From assembly GCA_050945755.1 (NCBI GenBank), contig JBMNTN010000093.1, positions 1 to 5,964 of the forward strand: a DNA stretch of 5,964 nucleotides, given 5' to 3'. Both the position numbers and the translations under genes were made by a program. Under the pieces are notes generated by a model that saw only the letters and a program-made list of their open reading frames with translations, did no database searches and was not told where the DNA came from. The stretch's first letter is position 1, and each line of letters starts with the position of its first letter. Source of the DNA: JAQVXR01 sp050945755 (GTDB lineage Bacteria > Bacillota > Dehalobacteriia > Dehalobacteriales > Dehalobacteriaceae). This document shows positions 1 through 5,544 of this stretch, piece by piece.

Positions 1-248
1 ATCTTATCAACAATTTGATCTACGCTTATACCTTTTTTGTATGCATCACCTATATGAATAACCAATTCAGTTTCATAATGAACTGAGCCGCGATTACCAG
101 GTAAGGTAATGACTTGCCCTTTTGCTTCTACAACTGCATGGGTTGGCTTAGTAAATAAAAACGGAGATTTAGGGATCTCGTTTTTCAATTCTTGTGCATG
201 TAAAGCATAATTTCGGCCAACACAGTAGATATTTCGAACTGAAAACAA
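1..248 (-). CDS. Fumarylacetoacetate hydrolase (FAH) family protein, N-terminal part (cut by window edge)
   Basis: The first 82 codons of a gene that continues beyond base 1. The translation holds the FAH-fold pattern: VGRNYALHAQE at about residues 10-20, then PKSPFLFTKP (27-36), then GSVHYETELVIHIG (54-67). In the family the two glutamates of the YETEL stretch (E59, E61) are metal ligands. The order and the GSVHxExEL form resemble the YcgM/FAHD1-like branch (acylpyruvase or oxaloacetate decarboxylase type), but the substrate cannot be decided from this fragment. The start is taken as TTG at 246-248: it is in frame with the conserved core and follows an AGAAGGTGAGG ribosome site. The GTG inside that site is out of frame. 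It probably has its own promoter (285-313) and is separated from the upstream radical SAM gene by a hairpin. Family is secure, exact enzyme is not. Confidence 0.85.
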   Translation of the reverse strand, partial: MFSVRNIYCVGRNYALHAQELKNEIPKSPFLFTKPTHAVVEAKGQVITLPGNRGSVHYETELVIHIGDAYKKGISVDQIVDK

Positions 249-284
249 AACCTCACCTTCTTAATATTTTTTCTTTACAATATG

Positions 285-313
285 ATGATAAGAGCATTCG
301 TGATTTTTTGCAA
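285..313 (-). promoter_or_regulatory. Predicted sigma-A-type promoter of the FAH-family gene
   Basis: On the minus strand a TTGCAA -35 box (308-313, 4/6 to consensus) is followed after exactly 17 bases by TATCAT (285-290, 5/6 to TATAAT). Transcription would begin near 278, giving a leader of about 30 bases before the TTG start. Position and spacing fit well, but this is only pattern matching. Confidence 0.5.
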
Positions 314-372
314 ACTAAATCTTATTGAACTTTTTTCTCAGGAGTGTTTACAGAATTGATGAGGGACTTTTC

Positions 373-398
373 AAATTAAAACTGGTGAGTTTTAATTT
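373..398 (-). terminator. AT-rich perfect hairpin after the pflX-like gene, possible terminator
   Basis: AAATTAAAACT (373-383) and AGTTTTAATTT (388-398) form a perfect 11-bp stem with the 4-base loop GGTG. It lies about 20 bases past the TAG of the radical SAM gene and before the promoter of the next gene, where a terminator is expected. The stem is very AT-rich, and the only U-rich part is the end of the stem itself, so termination may be weak. As DNA the same symmetry could be a regulator site. Confidence 0.45.
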
Positions 399-417
399 CT
401 TGCATAATTTGTGTAAA

Positions 418-1326
418 CTAAAATATTATGCGCTCCAGCCCAGCTTCTCTAGCTATTCGAACCGCTTCCGACAGTTCTTTCCTGGAAGTTGGCCGGTTTA
501 ATTCAGGAAATTCTTGCGCCATAAAACAAGGCTGATATTGCCCCATAATGTTTACGTATGTATTTGGCGAAATCTCTTGTGCCAGAAAGTTCATGATTTC
601 TTTAGTACCGGCCAGCCCACCCGGCATCACCAAGTGCCTGACCAACAAACCACTATATGCAAGTCCATTTTCATCAATTTTTAAATCACCAACTTGACGG
701 TGCATTTCTTTTATTGCTTCTTTCATCGCCAGGGGATACCCTTTGACTCTCAGATACTTAAAAGCTTTATCCTCTTCCGCAAATTTAACATCAGGCATGT
801 AAATGTCGACAATTCCATCCAATAATTTTAGGGTTTCCACCGTGTCAAATCCACCTGTGTTATAAACAATTGGAATATTTAAACCGTTATCAGCAGCAAT
901 CGAAACTGCCTGGATGATTTGGGCTGCAAAATGAGTCGGTGAAACAAAATTAATATTGTGGCAGCCAATGTTCTGGAGTTGGAGCATGGCACTGGCAAGT
1001 TGTTCAATGGTAACTTCATGGCCTTCTCCATAACGACTTAGTTCATAATTCTGGCAAAAAACACATTTCAGATTGCAAAATCCGAAAAAAATAGTTCCAG
1101 AACCTTTTTTTCCTACCAATACTTCTTCTTCTCCGAAATGGGGAATTACACTTGAGACTAAAACACTATCCCCAGCCATGCAGATACCTTTTTCGCCATT
1201 GGCACGGTTTACCTCACACAAATGTGGACACAATCTGCAACTTACCATAAGTTTTTTAGCGTGTTGTGATCGCTTTTTCAGTACCCCGGTTTGAGCCAAT
1301 AATAAATATCCTGGTTTAGCACTCAT
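418..1326 (-). CDS. PflX-like radical SAM protein (COG1313 type)
   Basis: A 302-residue protein of the radical SAM superfamily, resembling the PflX group often named 'putative pyruvate formate-lyase activating enzyme'. The [4Fe-4S]/SAM motif CX3CX2C is C84, C88, C91 (CNLKCVFCQN). Ahead of it is the cysteine-rich leader typical of this group, C30, C33, C37 and C49 (CRLCPHLC then GEKGIC), which may bind a further metal site. The length is normal and the C-terminal half carries the expected conserved stretches (MPDVKFAEED, VRHLVMPGG, NIMGQYQPC). The start chosen is the ATG at 1324-1326, preceded at 7 bases by GAGGT; an in-frame ATG six codons upstream (1342-1344) has no ribosome site. No glycyl radical enzyme or formate-lyase gene is in the window, so the partner is unknown and the activase name is unproven. 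It appears monocistronic. Confidence 0.9.
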   Translation of the reverse strand: MSAKPGYLLLAQTGVLKKRSQHAKKLMVSCRLCPHLCEVNRANGEKGICMAGDSVLVSSVIPHFGEEEVLVGKKGSGTIFFGFCNLKCVFCQNYELSRYGEGHEVTIEQLASAMLQLQNIGCHNINFVSPTHFAAQIIQAVSIAADNGLNIPIVYNTGGFDTVETLKLLDGIVDIYMPDVKFAEEDKAFKYLRVKGYPLAMKEAIKEMHRQVGDLKIDENGLAYSGLLVRHLVMPGGLAGTKEIMNFLAQEISPNTYVNIMGQYQPCFMAQEFPELNRPTSRKELSEAVRIAREAGLERIIF

Positions 1327-1333
1327 TAAATAT

Positions 1334-1338
1334 ACCTC
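1334..1338 (-). promoter_or_regulatory. Ribosome binding site deciding the pflX-like start
   Basis: GAGGT on the minus strand lies 7 bases before the ATG at 1324-1326 and downstream of the alternative in-frame ATG at 1342-1344. It therefore supports the shorter, 302-residue product. Confidence 0.6.
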
Positions 1339-1368
1339 ATGCATTAAGTTTTAATTATATCTTTGCAT

Positions 1369-1399
1369 ATTATGGGATTAATTATTTAGAACATATCAA
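1369..1399 (-). promoter_or_regulatory. Possible promoter of the pflX-like gene
   Basis: Minus-strand TTGATA (1394-1399, 5/6) and CATAAT (1369-1374, 5/6) are 19 bases apart, slightly longer than ideal. They would start transcription near 1362, a leader of about 36 bases to the chosen ATG. A perfect TATAAT also occurs nearer the gene (1354-1359) but lacks a convincing -35 box; with it the upstream ATG would be only about 3 bases from the transcript end. Confidence 0.35.
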
Positions 1400-1472
1400 A
1401 AAAGCTTTTTCACATCCTTGTTTTAAAATATTCTCCCCTACCCCATTTCTTTACGTATAACTTATTGAGCAC

Positions 1473-1508
1473 AAGAAAACCCTAAACCTCTCTATCAGTG
1501 GTTTAGGG
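1473..1508 (-). terminator. Rho-independent terminator of the Spo0E-like gene
   Basis: Read on the minus strand, CCCTAAACC (1500-1508) pairs perfectly over 9 bp with GGTTTAGGG (1480-1488) around an 11-base loop and is followed by TTTTCTT. It begins about 30 bases after the stop codon at 1538. Outer arms AGCACA (1468-1473) and TGTGCT (1516-1521) could add a 6-bp clamp enclosing the U-tract. Confidence 0.85.
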
Positions 1509-1537
1509 CAAGTAATGTGCTTAGCGAGGTCATTTTA

Positions 1538-1759
1538 TCAAAGATATCCTATCCCATCAAAAAAACATCTGCGGAGTTTTCTTTGCCCCTTTATATTTTG
1601 ACGACAATAAAGCATCATTATTTCATCCATTCTTTGACTTGCTTCAATAACTTCCGGTTTCCTTAAATTAAAGCTATATTCTCTAATAACTTCGGACAAT
1701 CTTTCCCTTTCTATTTCCAAAAAGTCTATGGAAAGTTGTTTAACGTTTGTATATTTCAT
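1538..1759 (-). CDS. Spo0E-like aspartyl-phosphate phosphatase (sporulation regulator)
   Basis: A 73-residue protein matching the small Spo0E family (PF09388 type). These are two-helix hairpin proteins that dephosphorylate the master sporulation regulator Spo0A~P and so delay sporulation. Visible here are a first helix (about residues 8-28), a short turn with KPEV (34-37), and the second helix with the signature SQRMDEIM (41-48), equivalent to the family's SQxLDxLI; S41, Q42 and D45 are the key positions. A tail of some 20 residues (from Q54) is basic, then aromatic/hydrophobic, and contains C65; the typical core stops near residue 55. The ATG start is preceded by a G-rich GGTGGGGG ribosome site. 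The gene stands alone between two terminators. The family is recognised from the motif; which Spo0E paralogue or target it serves cannot be told. Confidence 0.85.
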   Translation of the reverse strand: MKYTNVKQLSIDFLEIERERLSEVIREYSFNLRKPEVIEASQRMDEIMMLYCRQNIKGQRKLRRCFFDGIGYL

Positions 1760-2064
1760 CCTAAAACCCCCACCACTGTTCTCACAACTGCTATTTTAAC
1801 ATTATTTGCGGGTAAATACTGTCGAGCTTTGTTTAGAGAAAAAATTATTGAAGATTTTTGCATTGATTGCGCTCTAAAAACTTTTTACCAGGTCGTTTTT
1901 CCTTCTAAATTGCCAAACGCAGTTCCCTTTTTTGAAAAAAACTCCCGGTGTACACCGAGAGTTTAACATTTTTCATTTTCTTTTTTTCTTTCTGTTTTTT
2001 ACTTGTTTTATAATAACTGTTGCAAAGGCTTAGAAACACTATTTAGAAACCTATGCAAAATAAA
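1760..2064. other. 305-base intergenic region between the Spo0E-like and DUF4846 genes
   Basis: Contains the DUF4846 transcript terminator (1935-1964), a pyrimidine-rich plus-strand tract (roughly 1966-2010, with an unbroken 18-base pyrimidine run at 1976-1993) that becomes an A-rich 3' untranslated segment of the DUF4846 transcript, and about 175 AT-rich bases that must hold the Spo0E-like promoter. No convincing sigma-A hexamer pair, sigma-H site, Spo0A box or known riboswitch was recognised there. Short open frames on the plus strand have no ribosome site and no recognisable product. Confidence 0.6.
1935..1964 (-). terminator. Rho-independent terminator of the DUF4846 gene
   Basis: On the minus strand the stem AAACTC-T-CGGT / ACCG-G-GAGTTT with loop GTAC (1939-1964) forms 10 Watson-Crick pairs plus one U-G pair and runs into seven T residues (1935-1941, partly shared with the stem). 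It is the first terminator after the stop codon at 2065, about 100 bases downstream. The centre CGGTGTACACCG is a perfect 12-base DNA palindrome. Confidence 0.85.
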
Positions 2065-2913
2065 TCACTTAAATCTTTTTAAATCGTCATTTTCGAAGGT
2101 CCATTCCGGCGTTTTCAATATGTCTCCGAAATTAAGTGGATACCATGGGCTAATCGCCGGATTTTCGCTGTTCTTTAGAATATGAATATCCTGGGCCGGC
2201 ATATAGCTCTGGGCTAGCATAAAGATTTTATCTCCCGTTTTTGGGTTCTCGGCCATATCAACCACGATCACGCAGTGGCCGGGGCTTCCTCCTTGGATAA
2301 ATACATCGCCGATTTGCATTTCTTCCAGCTTTACAGGGACAAGTTCATTTGCCAGGGAAAGGGTTCCGGCGTAAGCAAAAACAATGTCCAGATATTTTCT
2401 GAAGGCCGGATATTCAGCAGAATAATTAGCGGTTTTCACCCAACTGACGGAATTACCGTCAACAGAAACTCGGTATCCATCTCTCCATTTAGAGTATTCA
2501 GCATTAAATCCGCTGGTAAAATTAAAATGCATGTCATCATACTTTTTCTCTTTAAATAAGTACTCAGCACGTAGTCTGATCACGGCATCTGCGCATTGCT
2601 GCAGGTCACGGCTACCAATATCAATATCGACTACTGCTTCGTAAACATCTCCGTTTTTGGTTTCCCCGTTGTAATACTTTACTTTTGATCCATGTGGTTT
2701 TAAGGGCAATGTGCGCAGATAATCCTGAAAAGAATGCTCCCCGGCAGAAATTCTTTCATACCCTTCAGGAACTAAAAATCTTTCCTCCAGTGTGGAGCCT
2801 GCTGGATTAATGGCAACAGACTTTTTCAGGGACTCTTCAGTTTGGTTGGGTTCATCCGAACAGCCCCATAATAACAAATTAAATATAAGGAACAAGACAC
2901 AAAGACGCTTCAT
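2065..2913 (-). CDS. DUF4846 lipoprotein, possible NlpC/P60-like fold
   Basis: A 282-residue predicted lipoprotein. A short basic start (MKRL), a hydrophobic stretch (5-16) and the lipobox LLWGC predict cleavage before C18 and anchoring on the outer face of the membrane. A low-complexity linker follows to about residue 45. The rest matches DUF4846 (PF16138): SFQDYLRTLPL (61-71), the hallmark DLQQCADAVIRLRAEYLF (103-120), FNFTSGF (130-136), GDVFIQGGSPGHCVIVVD (202-219), LAQSYMPAQDIHIL (233-246) and SPWY (255-258). The function of the family is not established. C107 at the start of a helix, followed by GDV...GH213 in a strand region, is reminiscent of the Cys-His arrangement of NlpC/P60 peptidases; that is inference. 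The ATG start has an AGAAAGG site 13 bases ahead and a nearer GAG; an in-frame stop lies just upstream. It appears monocistronic. Confidence 0.85.
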   Translation of the reverse strand: MKRLCVLFLIFNLLLWGCSDEPNQTEESLKKSVAINPAGSTLEERFLVPEGYERISAGEHSFQDYLRTLPLKPHGSKVKYYNGETKNGDVYEAVVDIDIGSRDLQQCADAVIRLRAEYLFKEKKYDDMHFNFTSGFNAEYSKWRDGYRVSVDGNSVSWVKTANYSAEYPAFRKYLDIVFAYAGTLSLANELVPVKLEEMQIGDVFIQGGSPGHCVIVVDMAENPKTGDKIFMLAQSYMPAQDIHILKNSENPAISPWYPLNFGDILKTPEWTFENDDLKRFK

Positions 2914-2984
2914 ATTTACTCAATTACCTTTCTGATTTGGGTTTATCTGCTGAGCTGCTTTTGCAAGTTAACATATCCTTATAA

Positions 2985-2990
2985 ATTATA
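2985..2990 (-). promoter_or_regulatory. Candidate -10 box (TATAAT) for the DUF4846 gene
   Basis: A perfect minus-strand TATAAT about 70 bases before the start codon and just downstream of the preceding gene's terminator. No good -35 hexamer is found at 16-19 bases, so this is tentative. Confidence 0.3.
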
Positions 2991-3028
2991 GACGAATAAA
3001 CTAATATTTGGTTCCATTCATCAGGGAC

Positions 3029-3054
3029 AAAAAAGCCTCCGCAAAGGGGAGGCT
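3029..3054 (-). terminator. Rho-independent terminator overlapping the DUF169 stop codon
   Basis: Minus strand AGCCTCC (3048-3054) pairs perfectly with GGAGGCT (3034-3040) around a 7-base loop and is followed by TTTTTT (3029-3034, first T shared with the stem). The first two stem bases are the last two bases of the TAG stop (3053-3055). It closes the methyltransferase-DUF169 transcript. Confidence 0.92.
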
Positions 3055-3766
3055 ACTCGTTTAAAATATCGTTATATCCCATCCCAGGTTTAGCTGTTCC
3101 TGCAGTGCTTAAAGGAATACTCTCAATAATACTTCTCACCGAAAAATATGGGATGCTGAAGATAAGATCTGAATCTTTAAACCCTTTTATGAGCTGACGA
3201 CTGGACGGATCAATAAAGGTTACGTTTATGCGTCCTGTTGAAAGTGAATAGGTAATCGCTCCTGAACAAGTGGAACCTGTTAATTGAGCCTTTAGTGGAA
3301 ACCCGGTTTCATATGATGATAACAAAACAAGTCTGCTTGCCTGACTTGGATTACATAAAAGCAGTACCAAATCAGGTTTTAACTCAAAGGATTCCAATGG
3401 ACCTACGACAACAAATTTTGATACCCCAAAGGGAGGTTGACCATCCCCAAGTGTTCTCATGCGGAAAAACGATGCATTACAGGAACTGAATTTTTCTCCT
3501 TCGATGAGAAATTTTTTAACAGAAGTTGCCCGCTCCGGTGAAGGAACAGATAAGCCCAATGAAGTTGATCCCCCTGGGCAAGTGCAATTATCAGCACTAA
3601 TGTTGAAAGTGGAACCTTTGCGAGCTGCCTGATAAATTGCCGCACAGGGCATAACCCGATTTTCTTTTCCGTTAGCAACCGGAACATTACTAAATGTTAC
3701 TCCTACAGGGCCACCATCCAGAGCCAATACTTCTTTCAATTGTTTAGCATATTCCTGCCAAATCAT
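3053..3766 (-). CDS. DUF169 family protein
   Basis: A 237-residue soluble protein with the features of DUF169 (PF02596, COG2043), a family of unknown function common in archaea and anaerobic bacteria. Seen are the N-terminal GGPVGVTF (18-25), then MPCAAIYQAARKG (39-51) with C41, and NCTCPGGSTSLGL (60-72) with C61 and C63. Further cysteines are C96, C138 in LLLCNPSQASRL and C167 in GSTCSGAI. Six cysteines in conserved-looking settings suggest a metal or iron-sulfur site or thiol chemistry, but this is inference. No signal peptide or membrane segment. The ATG start follows a strong GGAGGAGAGG site. It begins 58 bases after the methyltransferase stop with no terminator between them, so the two are probably co-transcribed and may act in one process. 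Length fits the family. Confidence 0.85.
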   Translation of the reverse strand: MIWQEYAKQLKEVLALDGGPVGVTFSNVPVANGKENRVMPCAAIYQAARKGSTFNISADNCTCPGGSTSLGLSVPSPERATSVKKFLIEGEKFSSCNASFFRMRTLGDGQPPFGVSKFVVVGPLESFELKPDLVLLLCNPSQASRLVLLSSYETGFPLKAQLTGSTCSGAITYSLSTGRINVTFIDPSSRQLIKGFKDSDLIFSIPYFSVRSIIESIPLSTAGTAKPGMGYNDILNE

Positions 3767-3824
3767 CCGACCTCTCCTCCCTTTATTTGTAATTCTCTTG
3801 CGTACCCTTACCAGGTATCTTTAG

Positions 3825-4772
3825 TTAAATCTTTTGTGCTGTGATCAATTGCCTGCCTGCAACTTCCGTATATGGTAGCACGGAAAAACCGGCATCCAGC
3901 AGCCAGGATGAGTATTGGTCAAAAGTCCAGGTTCCTCCAGATTCAGTATTCACCAGCATGTTGACGGCAAAAATTGCTGGAAAGACTCCCGTGCCTCGGA
4001 TCATATCATTGATAATAATAAAACCACCGGAAGCAATTTCATTTGCCGCATCTTGGAAAAGCTTTCTGTTTTCTTTTTCCCCGTAAATATGGCAGATGTT
4101 TCCCATATAGACAAGATCAAAAGGTCCTATAGGCAGTCCTTCGGTAAAATCTCCTTTGATCATTTTAATAGAAAGGCTTGGATCTAGCTCCGGCTGCATC
4201 ATATCTATCACATCGGGAAGATCCAGTACAGTAACGACAGCACCTTCTTTGGCAAAAGCGGCAGCATAAGTGAGCGGGCCTCCCCCAACATCCAGCACCC
4301 TCGGTTTGGGTGGCAGATTCTCGAGGCAAAATTGGGCAACTTCCTGAGCGGCCGGTACTGCGCCGTGACTCATAGCTTTGATAAAATGCTTGGTATGAGC
4401 ATTGCCGGGAGTTTCTTTGCGCGGGGCCGGTTTTCCACTTTTAATTACATCGGGCAGTTTCACCCAAGCATTAAATAAATTATAGGGATGCATGAAAGAA
4501 AAGCCTTTATAATGTTCAGATTGAGGATTGTAGAAGATGTTTTCTGCTTCCTCAGTCAGTTTTACTGTTTGATTATCGGTATATTCCAGATAGCCTAAAG
4601 CCGCTAAAGCTTCAGTTATTGTCCACAATGCTCTGTAATCCGCATCCAGATTTGCCGACAGTTCCTTAACCGTATAAGACCCGTCTTTGATCTCGTCAAA
4701 TAAACCGATTTGCACTGCGGCTCCTACAATTAAGAATTCATGGGGTAATTGAAAAGAACTGATGTTGGGCAC
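3825..4772 (-). CDS. SAM-dependent O-methyltransferase (Methyltransf_2 type, winged-helix N-terminus)
   Basis: A 315-residue class I methyltransferase of the acetylserotonin/hydroxyindole-O-methyltransferase-like family (PF00891). Residues about 10-80 look like the winged-helix dimerisation domain (LIVGAAVQIGLFDEI, ALAALGYLEY). The Rossmann SAM-binding domain starts at motif I VLDVGGGP (159-166), with the acidic residue D184 in TVLDLPDV expected to bind the SAM ribose and KGDF (206-209) the adenine side. GNICHIYGEKEN (224-235) places H228 where plant O-methyltransferases carry their catalytic His. The C-terminal substrate region includes NMLVNTESGGTWT (271-283). The start is GTG at 4770-4772, preceded by GGAGGAGGG; no ATG occurs in frame for more than 80 codons. 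The substrate is unknown: a small hydroxylated metabolite, quinone, pigment or secondary metabolite would be typical. Likely first gene of an operon with the DUF169 gene. Confidence 0.87.
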   Translation of the reverse strand: MPNISSFQLPHEFLIVGAAVQIGLFDEIKDGSYTVKELSANLDADYRALWTITEALAALGYLEYTDNQTVKLTEEAENIFYNPQSEHYKGFSFMHPYNLFNAWVKLPDVIKSGKPAPRKETPGNAHTKHFIKAMSHGAVPAAQEVAQFCLENLPPKPRVLDVGGGPLTYAAAFAKEGAVVTVLDLPDVIDMMQPELDPSLSIKMIKGDFTEGLPIGPFDLVYMGNICHIYGEKENRKLFQDAANEIASGGFIIINDMIRGTGVFPAIFAVNMLVNTESGGTWTFDQYSSWLLDAGFSVLPYTEVAGRQLITAQKI

Positions 4773-4833
4773 GCTTTCCCTCCTCCGGTTTTACCTTGGC
4801 AAACAAATTATTGCAAAATTTTCTTACATATTT

Positions 4834-4848
4834 TTATTTGACAAATAA
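4834..4848. promoter_or_regulatory. Symmetric site TTATTTG-A-CAAATAA upstream of the methyltransferase gene
   Basis: A perfect inverted repeat of two 7-base arms around one base, about 60 bases before the methyltransferase start. It overlaps minus-strand hexamers resembling -35 boxes (TTGTCA at 4839-4844; TTGTTA at 4846-4851, which has TGTAAG at 4823-4828 after 17 bases). A 10-base direct repeat ACAAATTATT flanks the region (4803-4812 and 4848-4857). It could be an operator, but such AT-rich symmetry also arises by chance. Confidence 0.3.
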
Positions 4849-4909
4849 CAAATTATTCCTGCCAGGTAGGTTATAGAACATAGAGATAAAAAATTCTGCC
4901 CCGATGAGG

Positions 4910-4941
4910 AAAATAATAAGTTGTTTCGTTAGGAACTTATT
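4910..4941 (-). terminator. Possible terminator of the isochorismatase-family gene
   Basis: AATAAGTT (4934-4941 on the minus strand) pairs with AACTTATT (4915-4922) over 8 bp around an 11-base loop, followed by ATTTTCC. It starts 17 bases after the stop codon. The AT-rich stem and short T-run suggest leaky termination, so some read-through into the methyltransferase gene is possible. Confidence 0.45.
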
Positions 4942-4957
4942 TGTCTAAAGTAGAAGT

Positions 4958-5506
4958 TTATTTGATTAATTTGGAAAGCTCTCTAAACAGAGGTGTTGCT
5001 GCTTCTTTAATTAAATCAAAAAACACTGTTTCCGTATTGGTAACTACCCCACCCATTTGATTTATCAGGGACAAAGCGTTTTGGTAGTTATCTTTAGTGC
5101 GGGAACAGACGGCATCTCCGACGATGAAGACTTGATAATCAGCTTTAAGCAGGTCCCGGACAGTTTGCAAAACGCAAATATGGGTTTCCATACCGGTAAC
5201 AATGATTTTTTTTCTCTTCAATTGGTTTAGTGCGGAAACCACTTCTTCGGTACAGCCGGAAAATGTTTTTTTTTCATAGACGGGGGCTGTGGATAAATTA
5301 ATATTTATTTCCGCAACTGTCTTTCCCAGGCCTTTAGGATACTGTTCCGTTACCATGATAGGAATCTTTAATTTTTCAGCAATTGAAATCAGGGTGTTAG
5401 TGTTTTTAATAACCTGTTTTGCAGAAGGCATGGCCGGGACTAAACGTTCTTGGATATCAATAATTAATAAAACCGCTTCTTCCCGGGTTAAGGTAAATTT
5501 ATCCAA
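4958..5506 (-). CDS. Isochorismatase-family cysteine hydrolase (YcaC/ISOC-like)
   Basis: A complete 182-residue protein of the isochorismatase-like hydrolase superfamily (PF00857). The catalytic triad is visible: D17 in LLIIDIQERL, K79 in VYEKKTFSGC, and the nucleophile C111 in GMETHICVLQT (105-115). VTEQYPKGLGKTVAEI (52-67) is characteristic of the YcaC/ISOC1-ISOC2 branch rather than true isochorismatases or nicotinamidases. The substrate of that branch is largely undefined; C-N hydrolysis of a small amide or similar chemistry is likely. It is cytoplasmic, with no signal peptide. The start is TTG at 5504-5506, 9 bases after a GGAGGT site; no ATG is available, and the GTG in the site is out of frame. 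It is divergent from the ferritin-like gene on the right and followed by a weak hairpin. Confidence 0.9.
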   Translation of the reverse strand: MDKFTLTREEAVLLIIDIQERLVPAMPSAKQVIKNTNTLISIAEKLKIPIMVTEQYPKGLGKTVAEININLSTAPVYEKKTFSGCTEEVVSALNQLKRKKIIVTGMETHICVLQTVRDLLKADYQVFIVGDAVCSRTKDNYQNALSLINQMGGVVTNTETVFFDLIKEAATPLFRELSKLIK

Positions 5507-5544
5507 TGTATCCCCACCTCCAATATAATCTAGTATTTTAATGA

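Noticed and set aside
1399..1410. Palindrome AAAAAGCTTTTT
   Set aside because: Simple A/T runs around AGCT; expected by chance in AT-rich DNA and not followed by anything that makes it a terminator of a known gene.
1815..1830. Spo0A-box-like TGTCGAG upstream of the Spo0E-like gene
   Set aside because: Only about 6 of 9 positions fit the consensus TTTGTCGAA, too weak to claim even though Spo0A control would make sense.
1736..1966. Plus-strand open frame of 76 codons
   Set aside because: Overlaps the Spo0E-like start and the terminator at 1935-1964, has no ribosome site and no recognisable motif.
3457..3687. Minus-strand open frame inside the DUF169 gene
   Set aside because: Fully contained in another frame of a well-supported family member; the translation has no family features.
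3915..4187. Plus-strand open frames antisense to the methyltransferase
   Set aside because: Antisense shadows of a conserved coding region without a ribosome site.
4773..4957. Possible SAM riboswitch upstream of the methyltransferase
   Set aside because: None of the conserved SAM-I core segments is visible; only AT-rich sequence and short repeats.
5524..5529. TATAAT as -10 box for the ferritin-like gene
   Set aside because: The hexamer is perfect but no acceptable -35 box lies 16-19 bases upstream, and it sits inside the divergent gene's leader; kept only as a possibility.
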